Of a DNA stretch of 64,000 nucleotides, positions 8,994 through 18,364 are shown piece after piece (within the stretch, counting starts at the first letter, position 1; the number at the start of each line of letters is the position of its first letter). The stretch comes from Bradyrhizobium tropiciagri (GTDB lineage: Bacteria > Pseudomonadota > Alphaproteobacteria > Rhizobiales > Xanthobacteraceae). The position numbers were made by a program, and so were the translations under genes. Under the pieces are notes generated by a model that saw nothing but the letters and a program-made list of their open reading frames with translations, was not told where the DNA came from and searched no databases. Where the stretch lies: the NCBI RefSeq assembly GCF_001189845.1, contig NZ_LFLZ01000010.1, positions 1 to 64,000 of the forward strand, in the 5' to 3' direction.

Positions 8994-10550
8994 ATGGCGC
9001 AAAGTGCCGAGCACGTGCTCGATCATCTCGAACTGTTCCGCGGTCCGGAATACCAGCAGATGCTGGACAAGAAGAAGATGTTCGAGGATCCCCGCGAGCC
9101 CGCCGAAGTCGAGCGTATCAAGGAATGGACGAAAACGCCGGAGTACCGCGAGAAGAATTTTGCGCGGGAGGCGCTAACGATAAACCCGGCCAAGGCCTGC
9201 CAGCCGCTTGGCGCCGTATTCGCCTCCGTCGGCTTTGAAGGCACGCTGCCTTTCGTTCACGGCTCGCAAGGTTGCGTGGCCTATTATCGCAGCCATCTGT
9301 CGCGACACTTCAAGGAGCCGTGTTCCTGCGTCTCTTCGTCGATGACGGAGGACGCTGCTGTATTCGGGGGCCTGAACAACATGATCGACGGGCTCGCCAA
9401 CAGCTACAACATGTACAAACCCAAGATGATTGCGGTCTCCACGACCTGCATGGCTGAGGTGATCGGCGATGACCTGAACGCCTTCATCAAGACGTCCAAA
9501 GAGAAGGGCTCGGTTCCGGCGGAGTTCGACGTGCCGTTCGCCCACACGCCGGCCTTCGTCGGCAGCCACGTCACCGGCTACGACAACGCGCTCAAGGGCA
9601 TCTTGGAGCATTTTTGGGACGGCAAGGCCGGAACGGTGCCGAAGCTGGAGCGCAGGCCGAACCAGGCCATCAACATCATCGGCGGTTTCGATGGCTATAC
9701 CGTCGGAAACCTTCGCGAGATCAGGCGCATCCTGGAACTGATGGGAATCCAGCACACCATACTCGCCGACAACTCCGAAGTCTTCGACACCCCGACAGAT
9801 GGCGAGTTCCGGATGTATGACGGTGGCACCACGCTGGAAGACGCAGCCAACGCCGTTCACGCCAAGGCGACAATCTCCATGCAGGAGTGGTGTACGGAGA
9901 AAACGTTGCAATTCGTGGCCGAGCATGGGCAGGATGTCTTGTCCTTCAACTACCCGATTGGCATATCCGCAACGGATGACTTGCTGGTGGCGTTATCGCG
10001 GATCGGCGGCAAGGACATTCCGGAGCAACTCGCACGAGAGCGTGGCCGCTTGGTCGATGCCATCGCCGATTCCAGTGCGCATATCCATGGCAAGAAGTTC
10101 GCGATCTATGGTGATCCGGATCTCTGCTACGGGGTAGCTGCCTTTCTGCTCGAACTGGGCGCCGAGCCAACCCATGTGCTTTCCACCAACGGCAACAAGG
10201 CATGGCAGACAAAAATGGCGGCGCTGCTTGCAAGCTCGCCGTTTGGGCAGAGCTGCCAAGTCTACCCTGGCCGGGACCTCTGGCACTTGCGCTCGCTCCT
10301 ATTTACCGAGCCGGTCGATTTTCTGATTGGCAACACGTACGGCAAGTACCTCGAGCGTGACACTGGAACGCCACTGATCCGAATTGGCTTTCCAGTCTTT
10401 GATCGGCATCACCATCACCGCTCGCCCGTTTGGGGTTATCAGGGTGGCCTGAATGTGCTGGTCAAGATCCTCGACAAGATCTTCGACGAAATCGACAAGA
10501 AGACCAACCTTCTTGGCAAAACCGACTACAGCTTCGACATCATTCGCTGA
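8994..10550 (+). CDS. nifK: nitrogenase MoFe protein beta chain
   Basis: 518-residue beta subunit of dinitrogenase, completing the P-cluster and the docking surface for NifH. P-cluster cysteine regions are visible: [37 protein letters not shown] and [12 protein letters not shown]. The long N-terminal extension typical of rhizobial NifK is present, ending [20 protein letters not shown] in general form. The ATG at 8994 follows AAAAGGATCTTAATA. It is intact and co-transcribed with nifD; a hairpin follows before nifE. Confidence 0.99.
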   Translation: MAQSAEHVLDHLELFRGPEYQQMLDKKKMFEDPREPAEVERIKEWTKTPEYREKNFAREALTINPAKACQPLGAVFASVGFEGTLPFVHGSQGCVAYYRSHLSRHFKEPCSCVSSSMTEDAAVFGGLNNMIDGLANSYNMYKPKMIAVSTTCMAEVIGDDLNAFIKTSKEKGSVPAEFDVPFAHTPAFVGSHVTGYDNALKGILEHFWDGKAGTVPKLERRPNQAINIIGGFDGYTVGNLREIRRILELMGIQHTILADNSEVFDTPTDGEFRMYDGGTTLEDAANAVHAKATISMQEWCTEKTLQFVAEHGQDVLSFNYPIGISATDDLLVALSRIGGKDIPEQLARERGRLVDAIADSSAHIHGKKFAIYGDPDLCYGVAAFLLELGAEPTHVLSTNGNKAWQTKMAALLASSPFGQSCQVYPGRDLWHLRSLLFTEPVDFLIGNTYGKYLERDTGTPLIRIGFPVFDRHHHHRSPVWGYQGGLNVLVKILDKIFDEIDKKTNLLGKTDYSFDIIR

Positions 10551-10565
10551 TGACGAACGGTGCGC

Positions 10566-10593
10566 GTGCCATCGCCAAACCCGGCGGTGGCAC
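10566..10593 (+). other. intercistronic hairpin nifK-nifE
   Basis: GTGCCATCGCC and GGCGGTGGCAC pair over 11 bp in RNA, including one G-U pair, around a 6-base loop. There is no T-run. It probably acts as an mRNA-stabilising or attenuating element that keeps nifEN below nifDK. Confidence 0.45.
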
Positions 10594-10641
10594 AAATGCA
10601 CGGCGGTTAATCTCTCAATTAGTTTGCTGAGGGGAAAACGG

Positions 10642-12288
10642 ATGAGTTCGCTAGCGGCCACGGTCCAGAATATCTTCGACGAGCCGGGCTGCGCCAAGAA
10701 TGGCAGTAAGTCGAAGGCTGATCGCAGGAAGGGCTGCACCAGGCAACTGCAGCCGGGCAGTGCTGCCGGCGGCTGCGCCTTCGACGGTGCCAAGATCGCG
10801 CTGCAGCCGTTTACCGATGTCGCTCACTTGGTGCACGGTCCGATTGCGTGCGAAGGCAACTCCTGGGACAATCGCGGCTCGGCGTCGTCTGGCTCAAATC
10901 TGTGGCGGACCGCATTCACAACCGACCTGAACGAAACCGATATCGTATTCGGAGGCGAGCAGCGGCTGTGCAAGGCAATCACAGAAATCATCAATAAGTG
11001 GGACCCTGCCGCGATCTTCGTCTATCAGACTTGCATCCCGGCGATGATCGGCGACGATATCGATGCGGTTTGCAAGGCTGCGTCTCAAAGGTTCGGCAAA
11101 CCAGTTATCCCGATCAATTCCCCAGGGTTCGTTGGCTCCAAAAACCTGGGTAACAAGCTCGCCGGCGAGGCCCTGCTCGAACATGTCATCGGAACGCAGG
11201 AGCCGGACTACACAACGCCGTACGACATCAACCTGATCGGAGAATACAACCTTTCAGGAGAGCTCTGGCAAGTGAAGCCATTGCTGGACGAGCTCGGAGT
11301 CCGGATTCTCTCCTGCATCTCTGGCGACGGAAAGTATCGCGAGGTCGCTTCTTCTCATCGTGCGCGGGCGGCGATGTTGGTCTGCTCAAAATCTATGATC
11401 AACGTCGCACGCAAAATGAAGGAACGCTACGGGATCCCGTTCTTCGAGGGGTCGTTCTACGGTATCCAGGATTCGAGTGATTCGCTTCGCCAGATCGCCC
11501 GCTTATTGGTCGAGCGCGGCGCCCCCCAAGAGTTGCTCGGGCGTACTGATGCGGTGATCGCGCGCGAGGAAACGCGCGCCTGGGCTGCCATCGAACCGTA
11601 CAAGCCACGATTCAAAGGCAAAAAGGTCTTGTTGATTACCGGCGGCGTCAAGTCATGGTCGGTCGTGGCGGCACTGCAGGAAGCCGGTCTCGAATTGGTC
11701 GGAACCAGCGTGAAGAAATCAACCAAGGAGGACAAGGAACGCATCAAGGAGCTGATGGGGCAGGATGCCCACATGATCGAGGAGATGACGCCGCGCGAAA
11801 TGTACAGAATGTTGAAAGAAGCGGAAGCGGACATCATGCTGTCGGGCGGCAAATCGCAGTTTGTCGCACTGAAGGCGGCGATGCCCTGGATCGATATCAA
11901 CCAAGAGCGGTGCCATGCCTATCTGGGCTATCTTGGAATGGTCAAACTGGTGGAGGAGATCGACAAGTCGCTCTCCAATCCGATGTGGGAGCAGCTGCGT
12001 CGACCTGCGCCATGGCAGGTCTTGGCGAAGGCGATGGTGCAGATGCGATCACCGCTGGCCGAGATCGCTTGCGATCCTGCGCTCGGCGAAACGACGCGCC
12101 GAGCCAAGGAGATCTGCTTCTGCAACAAGGTCGATCTCGGAACGATCGAGGATGCGATCACCGCGCATGGCTTGATCAGCGTGGAAGCTGTCAGAGAGCA
12201 CACCAATGCGGTCGGCGGCTGCTGCAACAGACGCATCGAGGGAATCTTGGCGGCCTCACCATCTGCCCTACCACAGGCCGCAGAATAA
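10642..12288 (+). CDS. nifE: nitrogenase iron-molybdenum cofactor scaffold NifE
   Basis: 548-residue NifE, paralogue of NifD; with NifN it forms the scaffold on which the NifB cofactor is matured. I use the ATG at 10642, preceded by GAGGGGAAAAC, because upstream sequence in frame overlaps nifK. Conserved cysteine regions are GGCAFDGAKIAL, HGPIACEGNSWDNRG and YQTCIPAMIGDD. The protein ends with a cysteine-rich tail (EICFCNKVDLGTIEDAI, GGCCNRRIEG), a BFD-like [2Fe-2S] segment seen in some NifE proteins. It lies 9 bp before nifN. Confidence 0.97.
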   Translation: MSSLAATVQNIFDEPGCAKNGSKSKADRRKGCTRQLQPGSAAGGCAFDGAKIALQPFTDVAHLVHGPIACEGNSWDNRGSASSGSNLWRTAFTTDLNETDIVFGGEQRLCKAITEIINKWDPAAIFVYQTCIPAMIGDDIDAVCKAASQRFGKPVIPINSPGFVGSKNLGNKLAGEALLEHVIGTQEPDYTTPYDINLIGEYNLSGELWQVKPLLDELGVRILSCISGDGKYREVASSHRARAAMLVCSKSMINVARKMKERYGIPFFEGSFYGIQDSSDSLRQIARLLVERGAPQELLGRTDAVIAREETRAWAAIEPYKPRFKGKKVLLITGGVKSWSVVAALQEAGLELVGTSVKKSTKEDKERIKELMGQDAHMIEEMTPREMYRMLKEAEADIMLSGGKSQFVALKAAMPWIDINQERCHAYLGYLGMVKLVEEIDKSLSNPMWEQLRRPAPWQVLAKAMVQMRSPLAEIACDPALGETTRRAKEICFCNKVDLGTIEDAITAHGLISVEAVREHTNAVGGCCNRRIEGILAASPSALPQAAE

Positions 12289-12297
12289 GGACCTGTT

Positions 12298-13704
12298 ATG
12301 GCCCTCGTCAAAGCGTCTACTAAATCTTGTGCGGTCAATCCGCTGAAGATGAGCCAGCCGATCGGTGGAGCCTTCGCCTTTATGGGGTTGCGTGGGGCTA
12401 TGCCGCTTCTGCACGGCTCGCAAGGCTGTACATCCTTCGGGCTCACGCTCTTCGTGCGCCATTTCAAGGAAGCGGTACCGCTGCAAACCACCGCTATGAG
12501 CGAGGTCGCAACCGTGCTCGGTGGCTACGAGAATCTCGAGCAGGCGATACTCAATATCCACAGCCGAGCCAAGCCAAAGATCGTGGGGATCTGCTCAACC
12601 GGGGTTACAGAGACCAATGGCGACGATGTCGATGCCTACCTCAAGCTGATCCGGGACAAGCATCCGCAACTTGCAAAATTGCCGCTGGTCTATGTCTCGA
12701 CACCAGATTTCAAGGGAGCGTTCCAGGACGGCTGGGAGAAGGCTGTGGCGCGCATTGTGGAGGCGTTGGTCGAGGGGCCGGGCGTGAGTGGACTGCGCGA
12801 CCCGTCCAAGGTGAATGTTCTTCCAGGATGCCACCTCACCCCCGGTGATCTAGACGAACTCCGGGCCATCCTGGAGGATTTCGGCTTGCGGCCGTCCTTT
12901 TTGCCGGATCTGGCAGGCTCGCTTGATGGGCATATCCCCGGTGAGTTTACGCCGACAACCATAGGCGGCATCGGCATCGACGAAATTGCGAGCATGGGAC
13001 GCGCTCAATGGACGATCGCAATTGGCGCACAGATGCGACGCGCGGCGGAGGTCCTGCAGGCCAAGGCCGGCGTGCCATTTCGCCTGTTCGAACGGCTTTG
13101 CGGTCTCGATCCCAACGACGAATTTATCACCTTTTTGAGCGAGATCAGCGGCCGGCCCGTACCGGTGAAATATCGACGTCAGCGTGGCCAGCTCACCGAT
13201 GCAATGCTGGACGCGCACTTCCATATTGGTGGTCGCAGAGTTGCGATCGCCGCCGAGCCAGACCTCCTGTTCGACCTATCCAGTATGCTGCATGACATGG
13301 GTGCGCAGGTGACCGCAGCAGTGACAACGACGCAGTCTGTCGTTATTAAGCGAGTCAAGGCCGAGGAGGTCCTCATTGGCGACCTCGAGGACCTCGAAGA
13401 ACTCGCCGGAACCAAGCAATGCGACCTACTGGTCACGCATTCGCATGGCAGGCAAGCGGCGGCTCGGCTGAAAATTCCGTTCTATCGCGCGGGTTTTCCG
13501 ATGTTCGATCGGCTTGGTGCAGGACACCAGCTATCCGTCGGCTATCGTGGTACGCGCGATATGATCTTCGATATCGCCAATCTCGTGATTGCTGACCGAG
13601 AGGAGAACCACCAGCCTACGCCGGATAGCTGGCGGGTTCCGGCCGCACTACCACGACGAGCCGGCCACAGCTCGCCTGGCACAGCTGAGAGGTCGATTGC
13701 ATGA
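12298..13704 (+). CDS. nifN: nitrogenase iron-molybdenum cofactor scaffold NifN
   Basis: 468-residue NifN, paralogue of NifK and partner of NifE in the cofactor scaffold. The NifK-like motifs AVNPLKMSQPIGGAFAFMG, HGSQGCTSFGLTLFVRHFKE and STGVTETNGDD are present. The C-terminal extension is short and low in complexity. Its stop overlaps the nifX ATG (ATGA), showing translational coupling. The gene is intact. Confidence 0.97.
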   Translation: MALVKASTKSCAVNPLKMSQPIGGAFAFMGLRGAMPLLHGSQGCTSFGLTLFVRHFKEAVPLQTTAMSEVATVLGGYENLEQAILNIHSRAKPKIVGICSTGVTETNGDDVDAYLKLIRDKHPQLAKLPLVYVSTPDFKGAFQDGWEKAVARIVEALVEGPGVSGLRDPSKVNVLPGCHLTPGDLDELRAILEDFGLRPSFLPDLAGSLDGHIPGEFTPTTIGGIGIDEIASMGRAQWTIAIGAQMRRAAEVLQAKAGVPFRLFERLCGLDPNDEFITFLSEISGRPVPVKYRRQRGQLTDAMLDAHFHIGGRRVAIAAEPDLLFDLSSMLHDMGAQVTAAVTTTQSVVIKRVKAEEVLIGDLEDLEELAGTKQCDLLVTHSHGRQAAARLKIPFYRAGFPMFDRLGAGHQLSVGYRGTRDMIFDIANLVIADREENHQPTPDSWRVPAALPRRAGHSSPGTAERSIA

Positions 13705-14096
13705 AGGTCGCCTTCGCTACGCAAGATCTCAGACGGGTCGATGCACATTTTGGATGGGCAAAGAACATCGCAATCTATGATGTCACGCCGGGCGGGCACG
13801 TCTTTCTTAAAGCAATTGAGTTCGAGGGCGATCTCAAGGAAGACGGCAATGACGATAAGTTGGCGCCGAAGATCGAGGCAATCAAGGATTGCGCAATTCT
13901 CTACGTCGCCGCCATCGGCGGTGCTGGTGCCGCGCGGGTGGTGGCCAACAAGATCCATCCCATCAAGGTGAGCAAGCCGGAAAGCATCTTGGAGCTGCTT
14001 GAAAAGCTTCAGGACGTACTGAAGGGAACGCCACCTCCCTGGCTGCGCAAGGCCATTGCCAAGGACCAGCGCCGCGCGTTTGAGTTCGACGAATGA
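13701..14096 (+). CDS. nifX: nitrogen fixation protein NifX
   Basis: 131-residue NifX of the NifX/NafY/NifB C-terminal family, an accessory carrier of the NifB cofactor and its precursors between NifB and NifEN. The family core is AFATQDLRRVDAHFGWAKNI near the N-terminus and ILYVAAIGGAGAARVVANKI-like sequence near residues 73-93. The start overlaps the nifN stop. A similar domain forms the C-terminal part of NifB at 22.7-23.1 kb. Confidence 0.96.
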   Translation: MKVAFATQDLRRVDAHFGWAKNIAIYDVTPGGHVFLKAIEFEGDLKEDGNDDKLAPKIEAIKDCAILYVAAIGGAGAARVVANKIHPIKVSKPESILELLEKLQDVLKGTPPPWLRKAIAKDQRRAFEFDE

Positions 14097-14102
14097 GGTG
14101 AG

Positions 14103-14567
14103 ATGACCGAAGAAATAGTGCGGCAGGGGAGCGGCATCGACGCACCGTTCCTCATGGAGCTGATCAAGATTTGGCGCGCTCAGGATGCCAACGGCGCCTG
14201 GACGAAGAAGAGCGATCTCGACCTGCTCGAACCCTATATCTTGGATAAGGAGAAGCGGCGCGCCCTACCGATTGTCGGCGATCCCGATCCCGACACGCTG
14301 TGGCGGCTTGAACTGTTCTTCGACGCGGTCGCACTCTCGATCGAGAGGGTCACCGGCGTGATGATCCAGCCCATTATGAAGCTGCATCATGAAGGCTTCG
14401 GCCGCGTGGTGTTGATCGCAGGGCGCCTGATCGCCGTGAACAAGCAGCTACGCGATGTGCATCGTTTTGGCTTCGTTAATCTCGTAAAGCTTGCACAGGA
14501 AGGCGACAAATATGTCAACGACGGAATCGACATGGTTCGCAGATTTCCGGACGTGGCGAACTATTGA
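14103..14567 (+). CDS. NifX-associated nitrogen fixation protein (DUF269 family)
   Basis: 154-residue protein that almost always follows nifX in proteobacterial nif operons. The exact role is not settled; it is thought to help cofactor synthesis. It is recognised by position and by the family pattern of an N-terminal [13 protein letters not shown], a middle [11 protein letters not shown] and a C-terminal [20 protein letters not shown]. The start follows GAGGTGAG. It is soluble with no signal peptide, and co-transcribed with nifDKENX. Confidence 0.93.
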   Translation: MTEEIVRQGSGIDAPFLMELIKIWRAQDANGAWTKKSDLDLLEPYILDKEKRRALPIVGDPDPDTLWRLELFFDAVALSIERVTGVMIQPIMKLHHEGFGRVVLIAGRLIAVNKQLRDVHRFGFVNLVKLAQEGDKYVNDGIDMVRRFPDVANY

Positions 14568-14575
14568 GGGCGCTC

Positions 14576-14785
14576 ATGAGTGATCGTGAAGCATTGAAAG
14601 CAGAACTGAAGAAGCTGTCAGGAAAGGCGCTGCAAGCCAAAATGGATTTGCACGACCTGTCGGAGGAATTGCCTGTCAACTGGGGCTCGATCATGACGGT
14701 TGCGGAGAAGGCGTACGATGCCTATGCCGAACTCGAGCGCAAGAGCCATGATTTGAAGGCGCTGGAAAATAACCGGAGGGGCTGA
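14576..14785 (+). CDS. small NifX-associated protein (CCE_0567-like, DUF683)
   Basis: 69-residue, mostly helical and charged protein matching the small gene normally found between the DUF269 gene and the nif-type ferredoxin. I use the ATG at 14576 over an upstream TTG. The sequence KKLSGKALQAKMDLHDLSEE then LPVNWGSIMTVAEKAYDAY is the family signature. The related cyanobacterial protein is a helical hairpin dimer; its function in nitrogen fixation is unproven. It lies 3 bp before fdxB. Confidence 0.9.
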   Translation: MSDREALKAELKKLSGKALQAKMDLHDLSEELPVNWGSIMTVAEKAYDAYAELERKSHDLKALENNRRG

Positions 14786-14788
14786 CTT

Positions 14789-15088
14789 ATGTCATTTGCA
14801 GCGCGCGATGGCCGCGAGTGGATACCGAAATACTTGACATCGATCGATGACAAGAAGTGCATCGGTTGTGGACGCTGTTTCAAGGTGTGCGGTCGAGATG
14901 TCATGACCTTGAAAGGAATCAGCGAAGAGGGTGAGCTTGTCGATCTAGACGATGACGCGGACAATGAGATCGAAAAGAAGATCATGGTTCTGAACGATGA
15001 GGGCGCCTGCATCGGCTGCGGCGCCTGCGCCAGGGTGTGCCCGGCCAATTGCCAGATCCACGCCTCAGCCGGTGCTGAAGTCGCCTGA
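14789..15088 (+). CDS. fdxB: nif-specific 2[4Fe-4S] ferredoxin III
   Basis: 99-residue ferredoxin with two cluster motifs, [11 protein letters not shown] and [15 protein letters not shown], separated by an acidic insert typical of the FdxB group. Ferredoxins of this type donate electrons to nitrogenase or to cofactor assembly. It is the last gene of the nifD operon and its start is only a few bases from the preceding stop. Confidence 0.95.
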   Translation: MSFAARDGREWIPKYLTSIDDKKCIGCGRCFKVCGRDVMTLKGISEEGELVDLDDDADNEIEKKIMVLNDEGACIGCGACARVCPANCQIHASAGAEVA

Positions 15089-15418
15089 GCGGAGGCCGCT
15101 TCGTCTGGCAGCAGAGAGAGGACACATGCACTCAATACGCCACGTGGGCCGGGGGGAGGTGACGCGCACGTGATCAGGTGAGCTCGCATGCCGATCAGGC
15201 GGCGTGCTCGAATGTCCGAGACCAAGATCAATTCCAAAAAATAGTTGATCGGTTGTTTTCGTGCTGGTCGAGCGCAGCAATGTCGAGCGCCACGTCTTGA
15301 TTGCTCGTCCGCGACAACGGGCGCGTGGTTCGCCTATTGGGCGGGCCTTACGGTTGCCGAGTCGCTGCCCTTCTTCCGGGGAAGCGGCTTGCCGGCCCCG
15401 CAGTGGGCCGGTGCTGCA
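15089..15418. other. gap between fdxB and nopP
   Basis: No convincing protein gene. One 18-codon frame (15188-15244, MPIRRRARMSETKINSKK) has an AGGTGAG upstream but no other support. The right end leads into the tts-like box of nopP. Confidence 0.4.
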
Positions 15419-15448
15419 GTCAGGTTGTGGTCAGCTAGATTCTGTATT
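15419..15448 (+). promoter_or_regulatory. tts-like box upstream of nopP
   Basis: GTCAGGTTGTGGTCAGCTAG resembles the rhizobial tts box (roughly GTCAG-N-TT-N-TCGAAAGCT), the TtsI-dependent promoter of T3SS genes. It is 96 bp before the nopP start, a typical distance. Confidence 0.65.
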
Positions 15449-15514
15449 CTCATCGGCGGAGCTTGCGCGGCACGAGCTCGATTGCGTGCAATTCGCCGAT
15501 AGGAGGGCGATCTG

Positions 15515-16372
15515 ATGTATGGCAGAACCGTTGGCTCATCCAGCCAGTCCACAAGCGCTTATCAGGCTGATGATTCGAGCGAGGCGGGAGATAGCCCCCG
15601 TTTCGCGGAGACAGTTGGCCGCATGGAACGAGGTGGGTCGTCGTCGGGGGCGGCGGCGCCATACTCTCTGCGTTCCGATCCACCCATTATCAAAATCGAC
15701 GAACAAGAAGACTTCACGGATCTCGTGGAGAGATACTTGCGTCGCGATATCAGGGACATCGCCGACAACCCACAAGAGTACTCTGAGTTTGTTTCGAGGA
15801 AAGCTGAGTGGGCTGCAACTGTTGCTGGAGCCTATGCCAACACTTACCACGACCCGAATAACCCCGCGAAGTTCTTCAGCTATCAGCTGGGTGACGAAAG
15901 TGTCGGCCTGCTAGCAGTGGGTGGCCCGGTCCGGATCAAGGGAGACCGGTTTCGAGAACAGTTCGGGCGTAACGATATCACGTCCGTAGTAGATCTACGC
16001 GTTACTCACCCGCTTGTCGAAAACGCAGGCGATATCCTGCTCGAGCATCAACTGCGATTGGACGGCGATCATCCATTGGTATTGTCGCGTCCTGCCCGAT
16101 CGGGGATGGAGCCCCGTCTAGCTGAAATGGGTTTTGTTCACGTGGGTCGCGATCACTGGGTGCTCGACCCTCACCAGAATCCCGAAGTGTGGACGAAGAA
16201 CGAGAACAACGAGTGGCAGCGAGTAGGCAAGCCTACAAAATATCTTTCCAAGGTCGAAGAAGCCCGCAGCGGTCGTCGAGAGAGCGTTGAGACGGATTCA
16301 TCTGACGATGATCCTTCGTTTTATTTGGAGCGTGAACTTCGACGAATGGCTGTTGAAGACGATTCGGAATAA
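15515..16372 (+). CDS. nopP: type III effector NopP-like
   Basis: 285-residue predicted secreted effector. The N-terminus (MYGRTVGSSSQSTSAYQ) is serine- and threonine-rich as in T3SS export signals, and the MYGR start, length and soluble character fit NopP, an effector phosphorylated in plants that determines compatibility with some soybean Rj genotypes. A nopP gene inside the nif cluster, just after the nifX/fdxB genes, is also the arrangement I recall for B. diazoefficiens. The tts-like box upstream supports TtsI control. RBS is AGGAGGGCGATCTG. A strong hairpin follows. Assignment rests on recall rather than a search. Confidence 0.82.
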   Translation: MYGRTVGSSSQSTSAYQADDSSEAGDSPRFAETVGRMERGGSSSGAAAPYSLRSDPPIIKIDEQEDFTDLVERYLRRDIRDIADNPQEYSEFVSRKAEWAATVAGAYANTYHDPNNPAKFFSYQLGDESVGLLAVGGPVRIKGDRFREQFGRNDITSVVDLRVTHPLVENAGDILLEHQLRLDGDHPLVLSRPARSGMEPRLAEMGFVHVGRDHWVLDPHQNPEVWTKNENNEWQRVGKPTKYLSKVEEARSGRRESVETDSSDDDPSFYLERELRRMAVEDDSE

Positions 16373-16437
16373 TGGGAGTGAGGCGGAACTGATGGGTTTT
16401 TCGCCCTGGCTCGCGTACGAGCAGAAGGCGTAGCTTG

Positions 16438-16468
16438 AAGGGAGCGCGCGTCATAGTCGCGCTCCCTT
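16438..16468 (+). terminator. hairpin after nopP
   Basis: AAGGGAGCGCG and CGCGCTCCCTT form a perfect 11-bp stem with a 9-base loop, 66 bp after the nopP stop. Only a short T-rich stretch follows, but strength and position suit a terminator. Confidence 0.6.
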
Positions 16469-17090
16469 ATGCTTGCCAGATGCCGGTTCGCGAGTTGGTT
16501 GGTGGAGTTGGGCCGGCCTTGTGTCATACGTGCCGGGGGGCCTGCTTCGCCGAGCCAGCAGGGCCGTGGTGTGCGGTTTGAGAGAGGACCTGCTTTAATC
16601 CGGCTTTTGAGCGGAATCTGAGGCAAATGCGGGAACCGATTGTGCTCACGATGTCAGTACTTCCGTTGAATCTGGTATCACTGAACGGGTCGCGAAGTTG
16701 GCGATCGTGAATATCGTTCTGCGACGGCTGGCGCGAGGTGCCCCATCGGGTGTGCGACCAAACGAGCGTTCCAGCATACGATCGAGCGTCTTGTCGGGCT
16801 CGTCCAGCAAATGGACGAAATTATCAGTACAATAGAACATCAGTTTTATAGAGACCCCGTTTTATAGAGACCCTGGGAGTACCAATGCGCGTACGCTGGG
16901 AAGACGGAATGGATCCCCTACGCCAGGAGTAACGAGCTGCGCACGCGCTTGCGGTTCTGCTAGCCGGTCAAGTCGTGCGGCACCGCTAAGGCTGCGCGTT
17001 GGGCTAAGAGAAGGCCGAGCAGAACTCCGACGGTTCTTGCAGCACAAGGCACAGCAACACTGCAGAGCCCTTGCGATAGGCGAGCAATGA
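16469..17090. other. gap between nopP and the Rieske gene
   Basis: No gene identified. A minus-strand frame at 16646-16840 has no family resemblance. A 15-bp direct repeat lies at 16843-16873. No sigma-54 or NifA site was found. Confidence 0.35.
16843..16873. repeat. 15-bp tandem direct repeat
   Basis: GTTTTATAGAGACCC occurs at 16843-16857 and again at 16859-16873, separated by one base. It is probably a replication-slippage duplication or the scar of a deletion. Confidence 0.7.
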
Positions 17091-17486
17091 ATGCAAGTAG
17101 ATGCTATTTACGCGATTTGTGGTTTTAACGACATTCCGAGCCGCAAGGCCATGGGATTCCACCTTATGGTCCTCGATCATGACGGCAATCACCGGCCGTG
17201 GCCCATCGTTGTCGTACGCTGGGGTAAGAAGGTGCTTGGCTATCTCAATAGATGCCCGCACAACGGCGTTGCTTTGGACTGGGAACGAAACGAGTTCCTC
17301 GATCCAGACGGCGTCCGGCTGATGTGCGGCAAACACGGATCCACCTTCGAGCTCGGAACCGGGCTGTGCGTCGATGGTCCGTGTAAGGGCAGAACGCTCA
17401 CGCCAATCGCCTTGACAGTGCTGGATGGCGATATCTGTGTCGTCGGCGTGCGTCTTGTCGAAGACGATGCGTCCCGGAACGAATGA
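17091..17486 (+). CDS. Rieske [2Fe-2S] ferredoxin, NirD-like
   Basis: 131-residue Rieske-fold protein with ligand pairs in RCPHNGVALDW and MCGKHGSTFELGTG (C-x-H and C-x2-H). Such small soluble Rieske proteins act as electron carriers; the partner here is unknown. A second, longer relative lies at 27748-28221 and shares the CPH(N/D)GV core and an ending G-CV(D/E)GPC-G, suggesting duplication within the nif region. The start codon is uncertain because no strong ribosome site is seen. It converges on the 196-aa gene at 17496. Confidence 0.88.
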   Translation: MQVDAIYAICGFNDIPSRKAMGFHLMVLDHDGNHRPWPIVVVRWGKKVLGYLNRCPHNGVALDWERNEFLDPDGVRLMCGKHGSTFELGTGLCVDGPCKGRTLTPIALTVLDGDICVVGVRLVEDDASRNE

Positions 17487-17495
17487 CGTCCGCGC

Positions 17496-18086
17496 TCAGA
17501 CCGGCCGGTTCTCGTTGCGGTTTTTTACCGGCTCCATCCTCTCCAGCCCGTCTTCATAGGAGATCTCGTCGTAGGGTAGATCGAGAGCCTTCGCCGCATC
17601 GAGGAGGTAATCAAGCTTGCCGCCCGCATCCAGCTTCTTGAGGTCGTCCTTGTTGAGCCCGACCAGGTCCATCATCTCCTTCCAAACAGTGGATTCATCG
17701 CACGGCAGGACGTGGAAGGTAATGCCACCGAGCTTGATGTGGTACTTCGCCAGCAAATCGACGTTGTTACAGAATAAGAAATAACTGCCCTTTTGGCTTA
17801 ACGCACCGTCAAGCACGGCCGCGACGTCAGCAAGATAGGCGAAGGAGTGCAGGTAGCCGGCCAGCACCGGGATAGTACGTTCTCCGTCCTGCGCGATCGT
17901 CAGAACCTGTTCGATCGAATAGTCCGGCGGCCGCTTCTCGTCCGCGACTTGCGTCTGAAATTTTAGTGCTATGTCGCCGCGAAAGCCAAACCGGCCCGGC
18001 TTGGTCGTCCCGCCCTTGAGTACAGCATTGAGCAGGCGGCCCTCCTTCTCAAGTCGACCGAGTGCGGTGTTCTCGATTGCAGTCAT
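17496..18086 (-). CDS. unknown protein, probably NifA-regulated
   Basis: 196-residue soluble protein of unknown function. I recognise no domain. It is rich in charged residues, has no signal peptide or membrane helix, and contains a central segment SYFLFCNNVDLLAKYHIKLGG. Its promoter region holds a sigma-54-type element on the minus strand (18143-18158) and shares a perfect NifA site (18233-18248) with the divergent iscA-nifS operon, so a role in nitrogenase assembly or function is likely. Coding character is good over its full length and the start ATG is preceded by GGACGAATTTA. Confidence 0.8.
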   Translation of the reverse strand: MTAIENTALGRLEKEGRLLNAVLKGGTTKPGRFGFRGDIALKFQTQVADEKRPPDYSIEQVLTIAQDGERTIPVLAGYLHSFAYLADVAAVLDGALSQKGSYFLFCNNVDLLAKYHIKLGGITFHVLPCDESTVWKEMMDLVGLNKDDLKKLDAGGKLDYLLDAAKALDLPYDEISYEDGLERMEPVKNRNENRPV

Positions 18087-18142
18087 TAAATTCGTCCTCG
18101 ATTTGAGCTTTTCACCGGCGCGCTGACCGATGCCAGGTGCGA

Positions 18143-18158
18143 TGCAAATTGCTTGCCG
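18143..18158 (-). promoter_or_regulatory. sigma-54-like promoter, minus strand
   Basis: On the minus strand CGGCAAGCAATTTGCA has GG and GC 10 bases apart, with a good -12 element and a -24 element deviating from TGGCAC at two positions. It lies 57 bp before the unknown 196-aa gene and about 75 bp from the shared NifA site. Confidence 0.6.
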
Positions 18159-18232
18159 CCGCCTCTGTAACGACCTCCAGCCGTGCGGTGAAACAAAACG
18201 CCTATGCGAGAGGCGATCGTCCCAGGCAGCGT

Positions 18233-18248
18233 TGTCACAAACTCGACA
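18233..18248. promoter_or_regulatory. shared NifA upstream activator site
   Basis: Perfect TGT-N10-ACA (TGTCACAAACTCGACA). It sits midway between divergent -24/-12 elements, about 75 bp from each, and probably serves both. Confidence 0.8.
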
Positions 18249-18311
18249 CCGGCGCTGATGAAGCCGACAGATGCGACCAAAAAAACGTAAGCGGGATCAG
18301 GCTGTGCACGC

Positions 18312-18327
18312 TGGCACATGACTTGCC
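18312..18327 (+). promoter_or_regulatory. sigma-54 promoter of the iscA-nifS operon
   Basis: TGGCACATGACTTGCC matches the -24/-12 consensus, with GG and GC 10 bases apart, 38 bp before the IscA-like start. Confidence 0.9.
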
Positions 18328-18364
18328 ATTGTCGGGCAGACCTAAGCTCATGAGAGGGTAAGCC

